From Belliella filtrata (GTDB taxonomy: Bacteria; Bacteroidota; Bacteroidia; Cytophagales; Cyclobacteriaceae), in the NCBI RefSeq assembly GCF_022549775.1, contig NZ_JAKZGP010000001.1:186001-250000 (forward strand): a stretch of 64,000 nt of DNA, written 5' to 3'. Below are positions 54,065-64,000 of the stretch, in pieces. The position numbers and the translations under genes were made by a program. A model generated the notes under the pieces. That model searched no databases. It was not told the origin of the DNA and saw only the letters and a program-made list of their open reading frames with translations. Numbering within the stretch: the first letter of the stretch is position 1; the number at the start of each line of letters is the position of its first letter.

Positions 54065-55193
54065 TTAGAATAGCTTTGAAAGTTTGTTCCAAAGATATAA
54101 AAAACTTCTCCGTTGTGAATTTCTTTAGTCGGTTTATCCCTTTTTCTTTCATTTCATTTCTCAAAGATTCATTTTCAAGAATCAAGCTCATTTTTGCTCG
54201 AAGTTCTTCAGCTGAATTTTCACCTAATACGATGGCCGCATCTCCCGCAACCTCTTTGAGAGCACCCTGGTTGGAGATGATAACAGGTAAGCCATATGAA
54301 AATGCCTCTAAAATGGGTAGTCCAAATCCTTCATTGGACGATGGAAAAACATAAGCCGTAGCATTTTGAAATAGTTCCTTTAGCTTACTGGATGAAACGT
54401 AGCCAGGGAAAACTATGCTATTTTCTAGTTTTTTCTTTTCTACTAAAGACACAAGGTCATCATAATCATCCAAATCTACCCTTGGCCCTCGTTGACCCAC
54501 AAGGTAGAGCTTGATATCTGCATAGTCAGGAATGTGGATAAGTTGAGAAAATGCTTCTATTAGAAGCCTCAGGTTTTTCCTTTTTTCCATTACACCCACA
54601 TGAAGAAAATATCGATGGAGAGCTCTAATGGCTGAATTTTTTGCGTTATCCACATTTTTTGTAAGGCCCGATGAAGGATATACTACATCGACTTGCAAGT
54701 GCTCGAATTGAGGTAAACTTTTAATTTTCTGCTTAGAGTAATCAGTAATCGTAATGATAGAGGCATTTTTTTTGAGACCTTTTTCAAGGAAGAAGGTGTA
54801 GTATCGGAGCCATTGGCGCTGATAATGCTCTGGATTGTCCCAAAAGAAGGTATCGTGCAAAACAGATATTTTCTTGCCTCTACTCCAAACTGGACTTAAG
54901 ATATCAGGGCTAAAGACCAGATCAGCTTTGTACCAAAATGATAAAATGGGCAAAGTAATCTGTTTTCTCACAAAATAGAGGAGTTGAAAAAGGAGGTTTT
55001 TCCACTTTGGAGTTTTTCCTTTGAAAAAATTCGAATCACTTACTTTATTGAAATCAGGACTTATGATGTAAGTGAGATCAGTATCTTTTCTTGAAGAAAC
55101 TTCCTCACAGACTGATTGGATGTAGGTTTTGATTCCTGTTTGGGCTACATACAAATAATAAACATCAATCAAAACTCTTTTTTTATGCTTCAT
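54057..55193 (-). CDS. GT4 glycosyltransferase
   Basis: A 378-residue GT-B family 4 transferase. Its donor half shows [25 protein letters not shown] and the loop [38 protein letters not shown], with the conserved EGFGLPILE motif. The N-terminal half includes [14 protein letters not shown] and [20 protein letters not shown], as in mannosyl- and other transferases of cell-surface glycans. It overlaps the Wzy-like gene by 11 bp and the acetyltransferase gene by 8 bp. The sugar is unknown. Confidence 0.9.
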   Translation of the reverse strand: MKHKKRVLIDVYYLYVAQTGIKTYIQSVCEEVSSRKDTDLTYIISPDFNKVSDSNFFKGKTPKWKNLLFQLLYFVRKQITLPILSFWYKADLVFSPDILSPVWSRGKKISVLHDTFFWDNPEHYQRQWLRYYTFFLEKGLKKNASIITITDYSKQKIKSLPQFEHLQVDVVYPSSGLTKNVDNAKNSAIRALHRYFLHVGVMEKRKNLRLLIEAFSQLIHIPDYADIKLYLVGQRGPRVDLDDYDDLVSLVEKKKLENSIVFPGYVSSSKLKELFQNATAYVFPSSNEGFGLPILEAFSYGLPVIISNQGALKEVAGDAAIVLGENSAEELRAKMSLILENESLRNEMKEKGINRLKKFTTEKFFISLEQTFKAILNE

Positions 55194-56571
55194 GATGCGG
55201 CGTTCTTGGGTAATTGTTCATCGCATATCCAACCATCCACCAAGAAGTCCAACTGACATAAAGGTAAAGTTCAGCATTTGCTGTGAAAAGCGGCAAAATC
55301 AAGGCACATTTGGCGGCAGCACCTGTGAATGCGATTCTTGAGGTCATCAGGTTATTATTCGTTTTGAAGACTTTTACACTGTGTACTATCGAGTATCCAA
55401 GAAGTAAAATGTAGATAAGCATTCCTATCCAGCCTAGTTGGACGCCATATATTAGGAATTGATTTTCACCTCCTATTTTCAATTCTTCATCCACACTGCC
55501 AACACTCCCACTCATAGCCAGTCCTACCCCTAGAGGCTGAGCGATCATTCCATCTAAGGCTATAGCCCACTCCACCAAGTGTCCCACACTGGATAGGTTC
55601 TGGAAGGTAAGTGTATCAATTACAAAGTAATAGAAATCTTCAGAAGCAAAGAATACTACAAAAATCACGAAAGAGAGTACCAAAGAAACACCTACCATGA
55701 TTAAGGTATATAACCTAAAGGTGATTGCGACAAAAAACAACATTACAAAGAATGCTGCAAAGGAAGCTCTTGAGGAGGCTAACATCAAACTGATAAAGGC
55801 AAATGCCATTATCAATAGGTAATAGTTTGCTTCATCCCTTTTGCTTGTCAAAAAGAATATCAATCCTGCCGCAAACCCCATCAATACCGAACTAGACAGT
55901 TCAAGAGGGTCAGAATAGATTGATGCAAATCTTTTGGTAATGGCCTGTGTCTCGAAGGTCCAAGACAAGCCAAAGTTACCTGTAGGTTCTACATCATTTA
56001 GTGCCCAGTTGAATGCAGCATAGCCAGTCTTGCTTTGCAAATGGGTATCAGATAATAATTCTAGCATATTCACACCAAAACCAATAATAACTACAGCAAA
56101 AATGATTTTGAAAATCAACCCAGATTCAAAATCATCGAACTTTGTATTGCGTCCAATGAAGTATATCAATGCTGGAACAATCATACCTTTATAGTAAAAG
56201 ATCTTGGCAACAAATGAAGCATCTCCAATCGGAGCGAAAAGGAAAAATGTAGCCATACCGATAAAGGCTAAAAACAGCTTATCAACAGGTGTCAACCTCA
56301 AAGGGTACGCGAACAGGTTTTTTTGGAATAAGATAAAAAACAAAAAGGAAATGATTACGACTAGGTCTTTTAGGAATTGAAATCCTTTAACCATCAATTC
56401 AGAGTTAGTCGTAGCATATGCTACACTCAAAAACACGGTATATACTGGAAAATATATCAATAAAAAATAGATCACATATTCCCATTTTCCTTTGATAACC
56501 ATGTTTTTCACTGTCCAACTCAAGGTCAGAGAGAAAATTATAGCTAAAAGAAGGAATATCACAATGTGCAT
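55183..56571 (-). CDS. O-antigen polymerase/ligase-like membrane protein (Wzy type)
   Basis: A 462-residue inner-membrane protein with about eleven to twelve hydrophobic segments, starting IVIFLLLAIIFSLTLSW. The long loop between later helices contains the region VEWAIALDGMIAQPLGVGLAMSGSVG, and the surrounding pattern is like Wzy/O-antigen-ligase proteins. It should join repeat units at the periplasmic face. The only polymerase-like gene in the cluster, it fits Wzx/Wzy assembly with the flippase and Wzz-like protein nearby. It lies 59 bp after the GT2 gene. Confidence 0.8.
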   Translation of the reverse strand: MHIVIFLLLAIIFSLTLSWTVKNMVIKGKWEYVIYFLLIYFPVYTVFLSVAYATTNSELMVKGFQFLKDLVVIISFLFFILFQKNLFAYPLRLTPVDKLFLAFIGMATFFLFAPIGDASFVAKIFYYKGMIVPALIYFIGRNTKFDDFESGLIFKIIFAVVIIGFGVNMLELLSDTHLQSKTGYAAFNWALNDVEPTGNFGLSWTFETQAITKRFASIYSDPLELSSSVLMGFAAGLIFFLTSKRDEANYYLLIMAFAFISLMLASSRASFAAFFVMLFFVAITFRLYTLIMVGVSLVLSFVIFVVFFASEDFYYFVIDTLTFQNLSSVGHLVEWAIALDGMIAQPLGVGLAMSGSVGSVDEELKIGGENQFLIYGVQLGWIGMLIYILLLGYSIVHSVKVFKTNNNLMTSRIAFTGAAAKCALILPLFTANAELYLYVSWTSWWMVGYAMNNYPRTPHHEA

Positions 56572-56630
56572 TATTATAGGAAACTGTTGTTACTTTTGAA
56601 TTCGAAATATACCTGAATTTAACCAATTGA

Positions 56631-57566
56631 CTATAAATATGCCCTGATATCTGGAAGCTTTCTGGAGCTCGGATCATGGCGAATACCATCTAGCAACCCG
56701 TGATATCCAGCTCGAAGTTTCTTGAATCTAAACCTTATCACAAAATAACTTAAGTATGCTATTATCTTAAAGGTTTGAAATGGCCAAGCACTAATCCCAA
56801 CAAACTGATTGGGATGAGACTTGAGTAATAGCAATTGGTTTCGGATATTTAGGTAGTGATTGATTGGACTTAAGAATCCTTCCCTATGTTTTTTCTTTGC
56901 TTTGGTAGATCCACTGACTTCATGGTAAAGGACAGACGCCGGAATAATATAGAGCATTGCACCATTTTCCCTAATCCTCAAAGACCAATCAACGTCTTCA
57001 AAATAGGCAAAGTATGTCGTTTTTAATGGTCCGATTTCATCAACTAGCTTTCTCCGAACCATAAAAGCACAACCAGTTAACCAATCTGTTTCGTACGGTT
57101 TTTCAGACGACAATGCTTGAGTTATACTTTCTACCTTTCCCTTGAACTTGTGGATAACTCCACCTGCATGCCATATTTTGGAGGAGTCTTCTTTTTCAAA
57201 AATTAATGGCTGTACTGCTCCCACTCCTTGATTCCGATCTAGATAGTTTACTAATGGGTCTAAAAACAAAGAATCAAAGTAGGTGTCATTATTTAATAAT
57301 AAGATGTAATCAAAAAGCTCTTGCTGAGCCATTTTAATGCCTACATTGTTGCCGCCAGTAAAACCTAGGTTTGTTTGGTTTTGATGAAATGTGACTTCAG
57401 GAAATTCTTCCCTCAGTTTTTGACCACTTCTATCGGTTGAGCCATTGTCGACTAAGAAGATTTTGTGATTGGGGTAGGAAATAGATTTGAGTTGGTTCAA
57501 ACAACTTTTTGAAAAATCATAGGTGTTCCAATTGACAAGGATAATGGCAACAGAAGAATAAGCCAT
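56631..57566 (-). CDS. GT2 family glycosyltransferase
   Basis: A 311-residue GT-A glycosyltransferase of family 2, similar to rhamnosyltransferases. Motifs are SVAIILVNWNTYDFSKSCLNQL, FLVDNGSTDRSGQ, the nucleotide-binding DYILLLNNDTYFDS (DxD-like NND), and the later TDWLTGCAFMVRRKLVDEIG with YFEDVDWSLRI (EDVD catalytic segment). It is the first gene of the leftward block, reading away from the glf-wzx group across a 307-bp gap. It probably adds an early sugar; which one is unknown. Confidence 0.9.
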   Translation of the reverse strand: MAYSSVAIILVNWNTYDFSKSCLNQLKSISYPNHKIFLVDNGSTDRSGQKLREEFPEVTFHQNQTNLGFTGGNNVGIKMAQQELFDYILLLNNDTYFDSLFLDPLVNYLDRNQGVGAVQPLIFEKEDSSKIWHAGGVIHKFKGKVESITQALSSEKPYETDWLTGCAFMVRRKLVDEIGPLKTTYFAYFEDVDWSLRIRENGAMLYIIPASVLYHEVSGSTKAKKKHREGFLSPINHYLNIRNQLLLLKSHPNQFVGISAWPFQTFKIIAYLSYFVIRFRFKKLRAGYHGLLDGIRHDPSSRKLPDIRAYL

Positions 57567-60293
<2,727 letters not shown>

Positions 60294-60338
60294 ACAAAAA
60301 GTCTATTATCTTCGAAACTCAAATAAGTATATACCCAA

Positions 60339-61331
60339 ATGAATAAATTGAAAGTTGCTGCTGTAGTTGTAACCTACAACAGAAAATATCAACTACTTTC
60401 TTGTTTGGAAGCATTGCTTAAACAAGAAAGGACTTTAGACGCAATAGTAGTAGTAGACAACTGCTCGACTGATGGCACGCAAACGTTACTTCAATCAAGT
60501 GGTTTTTTAGACGAGGTTGGGTATGGCGGAAATGTTGAAAAAGTCGTTTTGGAAAAGCTGGTCACTGCTAAAAATTCTTCTGGAGATTTGGTTAAAATTA
60601 TCTTTATTGGCTTACCAGTCAACTCTGGAGGTGCTGGAGGTTTCTATGAAGGTGTGAAATTTGGGTATGAGGCAGGGTATGATTGGCTTTGGCTTATGGA
60701 TGATGATGGCATGGCTGATACTATTGCTTTGCAGGAGCTTTTACTTTATACTTCCAAAGCCAATTTTTTGAATGCTTTGGTGGTAGACATAGAAAATCCA
60801 GAAAAACTGAGCTTTGAACTGAAAAATCCTAATGGTCAGGGGGAGTTTAGAGATAGAAAGGAAGTAGTTGAAAATTCAGAAGATGGGATTATTATTGGAC
60901 AAGCAAATCCATTCAATGGTACTTTGGTTTCAAGAGTTTTAATAGAGAAAATTGGATATCCAAAGAAAGAAATGTTTATCTGGGGAGATGAAGTAGACTA
61001 TCAATTTAGGGCCTCAAATTCTGGATTAGGTATAGTTACAGTGACCTCGGCAATTCATTATCACCCTAAAGCGGCTACCAAGATTTTAAATTTACCTTTT
61101 GGGGGCTATTTTATAGCTTGGTCAGGCATCCCTTTCAAGGATTACTGCAATGTGAGAAATACTGCATACATTCACAAAATGCACTTTCCGAAATCTATTT
61201 TGACGACTTTCATGAAGTACCTCATTTATTTTGTTCCAAAAGGTGACTTTTCTTCCTTGAGACTTTGTTTTAAAGCCACTATGGATGGCTTAAAAGAGCA
61301 CTGGGGTCAAGAGAAAAAATATATGAAGTAG
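60339..61331 (+). CDS. GT2 family glycosyltransferase, possible galactofuranosyltransferase
   Basis: A 330-residue GT-A family 2 transferase. It shows VAAVVVTYNRKYQLLSCLEALL, VVVDNCSTDGTQTLL, NSGGAGGFYEGVKFGYEAGYDWLWLMDDDGMAD (the metal-binding DDD) and EMFIWGDEVDYQFRASNSG (catalytic-site region). This NSGGAGGF ... WLMDDD pattern is shared with galactofuranosyltransferases such as GlfT-like proteins, and its position in the glf-wzx-GT2 unit supports that assignment. Other GT2 specificities remain possible. It converges toward the Wzz-like gene across an 84-bp gap. Confidence 0.85.
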   Translation: MNKLKVAAVVVTYNRKYQLLSCLEALLKQERTLDAIVVVDNCSTDGTQTLLQSSGFLDEVGYGGNVEKVVLEKLVTAKNSSGDLVKIIFIGLPVNSGGAGGFYEGVKFGYEAGYDWLWLMDDDGMADTIALQELLLYTSKANFLNALVVDIENPEKLSFELKNPNGQGEFRDRKEVVENSEDGIIIGQANPFNGTLVSRVLIEKIGYPKKEMFIWGDEVDYQFRASNSGLGIVTVTSAIHYHPKAATKILNLPFGGYFIAWSGIPFKDYCNVRNTAYIHKMHFPKSILTTFMKYLIYFVPKGDFSSLRLCFKATMDGLKEHWGQEKKYMK

Positions 61332-61415
61332 TTTATTGGTCAAATTTACATGAGCACTCGCTTTCTATTCTGAATTAGAGAAAAGTTTCTGCGTTGGGTA
61401 TTTATTGATTATATC

Positions 61416-62480
61416 TTAGTTTTCTCTGAGGTATTTCCTGTTCAGCTCTTTGAGATAAAGTGCTAAAAAACAAAATACAAGAGCAATCATTCCTCCAAGA
61501 ACCAAACCTTTGAAAAGCTTGACCTCATACCTGTCAAGTGGAAACCTAGGCCCATCTATTATTTGAATAAGAGGGGATGTATTTCTTTGATTAACTTTTG
61601 CAACTTCAAGGTTTTTTACGATCTCAGAGTAGATTGCTGTAGTAGCCTGTACATCAACTTGTTTTTTTCTCACACCGACAATTGCTGCTTGTAGTAATGG
61701 ATTAGGGTTGGGAGTCTTATCGGTGAGGGTCGCAAAGTCTTCTAAACTTGTATCAAGGATCTTTCTAACTGAATCAGCTTGAGATTGAAGAATTTCTAAG
61801 TTTTCAGAAGTTTTCTTCGTCTTGGTTTCGAAATAGAAGTTATTGACGTTTTCTACTAAGGTCTCATTGAAGACTTTTGCGAAAGCTTCATCTTTTGAGG
61901 TAATATCTACTTTTATGATGGTAAGTTTCCTGTCTGGTTTAGCTACAGAGAGGTGTTTTTCCCTGATGATTTGAGAGATTTCTTTCAAAACAGAGTCTTG
62001 AGTCACAGAGAATTCACTCCTGTCGATTCCAAAATTCATGCTTTTGATATCAACTTTTTTACTCCATTTTTCATCAATCTTATGGAATTTTATATATCGG
62101 TCTACGAGCAGGACCTCGCTATCAAATGGACTTAAGAGTGTCTTGTCAAGCATATTGTTTGACTTGTAAAGCTCCATGATATTATCCCCTTGAAAAAGGC
62201 CGCTTGATCCTCCAAGATTCCCAAGGTTCATACCTACCAAAGATGCTAATCCAGATACTTGCCCTAATCCGCTTCCACTGGATTCTTCGAGGACGAAAAT
62301 TGTTTCAGCAGCATATACTGGTTTTTTGAGGAATGAATATGCAGCACCCAGTGCCATTCCTATGATTGCTGAAATCAATAAGTATAGCCACATACTTTTG
62401 TAATAATGCATCCAACCCTTGGTTCTCTGCACGAGTTCATTTAGTGTGATTTTATCGTCTAAAATATGGTGCTCTGCCAT
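61416..62480 (-). CDS. Wzz-like chain-length determinant (polysaccharide co-polymerase)
   Basis: A 354-residue inner-membrane protein with two membrane helices, one near the N-terminus (MWLYLLISAIIGMALGAAYSFL) and one near the C-terminus (KGLVLGGMIALVFCFLALYL), bracketing a large periplasmic helical domain. The proline-rich start of the second helix region (GPRFPLDRYEVKLFKG) and the N-terminal YAAETIFVLEES fit the Wzz/PCP family. It governs chain length for the Wzy polymerase. It lies 1 bp after the exporter gene and has no tyrosine-kinase domain. Confidence 0.88.
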   Translation of the reverse strand: MAEHHILDDKITLNELVQRTKGWMHYYKSMWLYLLISAIIGMALGAAYSFLKKPVYAAETIFVLEESSGSGLGQVSGLASLVGMNLGNLGGSSGLFQGDNIMELYKSNNMLDKTLLSPFDSEVLLVDRYIKFHKIDEKWSKKVDIKSMNFGIDRSEFSVTQDSVLKEISQIIREKHLSVAKPDRKLTIIKVDITSKDEAFAKVFNETLVENVNNFYFETKTKKTSENLEILQSQADSVRKILDTSLEDFATLTDKTPNPNPLLQAAIVGVRKKQVDVQATTAIYSEIVKNLEVAKVNQRNTSPLIQIIDGPRFPLDRYEVKLFKGLVLGGMIALVFCFLALYLKELNRKYLREN

Positions 62481-62481
62481 T

Positions 62482-64000
62482 TTAGTTTTGCCTTATCTGT
62501 GTTACAATCAGTACAAGTGTGGCCAGACCAGTAGTAAGACCTACGAGTTCTCCTGGCTTAAGTGGGATCCTTGGTCCTTTGGAAGGTACAAAGATTTCAG
62601 CTCCAGCGTCCATTTGAGGATATACTCGTATACCTAGGAAGCTTTTTGTTCTCGCAACGTCCCCATTGGCATAGACTACATAGGTTCTCTTTCTATTGGA
62701 CCTGTTGTCAAATCCTCCAGCCTTGTCGATATAATGCTTCAAGCCCCTCATTTGCTCATACCGCACTGTAGTGGGGTACACTACATTTCCTCTAAGCCTC
62801 ACTGTCTGCAATTGTCTTGGAATAGAAATGATGTCTCCCTCTTCTAAAATAAGGTCAAACTGAGAACCAGGTTGCTGAAGAATCTTCTGAAGGTCTATGG
62901 CTACAGCTTCAGTTTCTCGGATTTTCACTTGACCAAAATCCCCTTTGCTTTCTGCGATTCCAGCTATAGTTTCTTTCTTGACATCAAATACTGCGGAACT
63001 TTCAGCGGCACTTTTTTCGAGTGAATTGTTGCCTAAATCTTTGAACAACCTTTCTAAAAGTAATTCTTGAGCTTCTGTGTTATTAGGGTCAAGGCTCAAC
63101 TTTTCCTGAAGATCGAGAAGTCTCATCTGTCTTCTAATCTGTTCAGATTCAGTATTGTAATATTCCGTTCTTCTGATCAAAGTAGCTCCCTTTGGGTATG
63201 CGAAATTGGTAAGTCCTCCTGCCCTTCTTACTACATCAGATATTCTTTCCTGAGCTGATTGCACTGCAAAAGCACCAGGAGAATTCACTTGTCCCTCTAT
63301 GTAGACCATTTTTTCTAGCGTGAAGTTTGGTCTTCTTCTTATGATTACATTATCGAATGCCTCTAAGGTATGCACTGACTCACTTGGTAATAAGTTTTGG
63401 TTGATTTGCACTGGTATCAAAGTCGAAAACATGCCTTCCTGTGGATCGCCAACTCTTCGTGAAATCTCAATATCCTGTGTGCTTGCGGATTCTCTCAATC
63501 CTCCTGCCAAGATGATCAAGTCTTCTACAGTCATGTTCTTAGAAAATGGATAGGTGCCAGGTTTTTTTACTTCTCCAGTGATTTGTACATAGAACTCTTC
63601 TTGTAAGTCATAGATACTCGAAATCCTTATCACATCTTCTCTTTGCAATGGAATATCTGAGGCAGATCCATTGAGGATTTCTCTCAAGTTTATAGATATC
63701 ACCTCAGTGCTCAAGTCGTCGTGAGTTCTGAGAATGCTGGCGCGGTCAAGGTAGGCTTCTCCTCTTACTCCATCAGCATTTTCAATGAGTTTTTTCAACG
63801 TAAGTCCATCTGTAAGCGCATAGTCGCCAGACCTGAAGACTGCTCCTTTTATTTGAACTCTATTAGAATATCTATTCAGTACTTTGTTGATTTGATATTT
63901 ATCCCCGCCTTTTACGGTAAAGATGTCGAATTGATTTTTGAAAATGTCTGAAACCGACCTCTCTTTCCCACTGATCCTAGACACAGAAATCCTATCTTTG
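62482..64000 (-). CDS. Polysaccharide export outer-membrane protein, SLBB-rich (Wza-like), partial
   Basis: The frame is open through the right edge of the window (codons for K-D-R-I-S-V precede residue 1 of the visible ORF), so the N-terminus, including any signal peptide and the Poly_export domain, lies outside. The visible ~505 residues hold about four SLBB-like domains: FRSGDYALTDGLTLKKLIENADG, TGEVKKPGTYPFSKNMTVEDLIILAGG, IEGQVNSPGAFAVQSAQERISDVVRRAGG and RGNVVYPTTVRYEQMRGLKHYIDKAGG. A C-terminal hydrophobic helix (GLTTGLATLVLIVTQI) follows. It should form the outer-membrane channel for the glycan and is co-transcribed with the Wzz-like gene. Confidence 0.88.
   Translation of the reverse strand, partial: KDRISVSRISGKERSVSDIFKNQFDIFTVKGGDKYQINKVLNRYSNRVQIKGAVFRSGDYALTDGLTLKKLIENADGVRGEAYLDRASILRTHDDLSTEVISINLREILNGSASDIPLQREDVIRISSIYDLQEEFYVQITGEVKKPGTYPFSKNMTVEDLIILAGGLRESASTQDIEISRRVGDPQEGMFSTLIPVQINQNLLPSESVHTLEAFDNVIIRRRPNFTLEKMVYIEGQVNSPGAFAVQSAQERISDVVRRAGGLTNFAYPKGATLIRRTEYYNTESEQIRRQMRLLDLQEKLSLDPNNTEAQELLLERLFKDLGNNSLEKSAAESSAVFDVKKETIAGIAESKGDFGQVKIRETEAVAIDLQKILQQPGSQFDLILEEGDIISIPRQLQTVRLRGNVVYPTTVRYEQMRGLKHYIDKAGGFDNRSNRKRTYVVYANGDVARTKSFLGIRVYPQMDAGAEIFVPSKGPRIPLKPGELVGLTTGLATLVLIVTQIRQN

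Larger units (their letters stand above)
49810..57157. promoter_or_regulatory. Cluster of nine perfect DnaA-box 9-mers (TTATCCACA) inside the polysaccharide block
   Basis: TTATCCACA occurs on the plus strand at 50073-50081, 51465-51473, 53562-53570 and 54646-54654, and as TGTGGATAA at 49810-49818, 52578-52586, 53975-53983, 54533-54541 and 57149-57157. Elsewhere in the window I find only three perfect copies (433, 32056, 41855). The nine encode different peptides in different frames (Val-Asp-Asn, Ile-His, Tyr-Pro-His, Leu-Ser-Thr), so codon habit does not explain them. DnaA binding is inferred from the motif only. Confidence 0.5.

Overview
The window looks like a chromosomal segment from a Bacteroidota bacterium, most likely Cytophagales (Cyclobacteriaceae-like). 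The grounds are an AT-rich genome, a SusC/SusD pair with its own ECF sigma factor and FecR-type anti-sigma, a GldJ-like gliding lipoprotein, VCBS/ASPIC-UnbV and vanadium-haloperoxidase lipoproteins, several Bacteroidota-style lipoboxes, and few Shine-Dalgarno sequences. I saw no rRNA, tRNA, CRISPR array or intact insertion sequence.

Left end (1-7.4 kb). A gene-free, AT-rich stretch of about 400 bp holds many DnaA-box-like 9-mers, including one perfect TTATCCACA, and is a good candidate for oriC. About 4.5 kb away, two perfect 16-bp parS palindromes (TGTTCCACGTGGAACA) flank the 5' end of mnmG. The genes between and beyond them run leftward: Ig-like lipoprotein, methyltransferase, mnmG, ybeY, RsbW-like ATPase, exonuclease III, a small unknown protein and an AhpD-like protein.

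Housekeeping stretch (7.4-34.5 kb). This holds a broken comF, a lemA-TPM-TPM cluster, a large PAS/GAF histidine kinase, an aspartic protease with a PDZ domain, a Fur-family regulator, an SRPBCC protein, an S9 peptidase, gldJ, mfd, a cytochrome oxidase subunit III-like protein, hflK-hflC, dsbD, an M20 dipeptidase, a quinone oxidoreductase, purU and fumC. Decayed gene fragments (a RhuM-family remnant and unidentified pieces) lie between hflC and dsbD and after the haloperoxidase gene.

Nutrient-uptake locus (34.9-47.2 kb). ECF sigma factor, FecR, SusC, SusD, a VCBS/ASPIC lipoprotein and a vanadium-haloperoxidase/PAP2-like lipoprotein run in one direction. The intergenic gaps contain hairpins, including a strong intrinsic terminator between susD and the VCBS gene. 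The FecR protein and the STN domain of this SusC fit trans-envelope signalling to the sigma factor.

Decay zone and polysaccharide locus (47.2-64 kb). A truncated carbon-nitrogen hydrolase, ridA and a nonsense-split propeller lipoprotein precede an exopolysaccharide/O-antigen-type cluster. The leftward block encodes glycosyltransferases, a Wzy-like polymerase, an acetyltransferase-like protein and a methyltransferase. A rightward block encodes UDP-galactopyranose mutase, a Wzx flippase and a GT2, pointing to galactofuranose in the product. A Wzz-like protein and a Wza-like exporter that runs off the window complete the Wzx/Wzy machinery. The leftward block holds nine perfect TTATCCACA 9-mers in 7.35 kb, in several reading frames, which is far above expectation and the most unexpected signal in the window.
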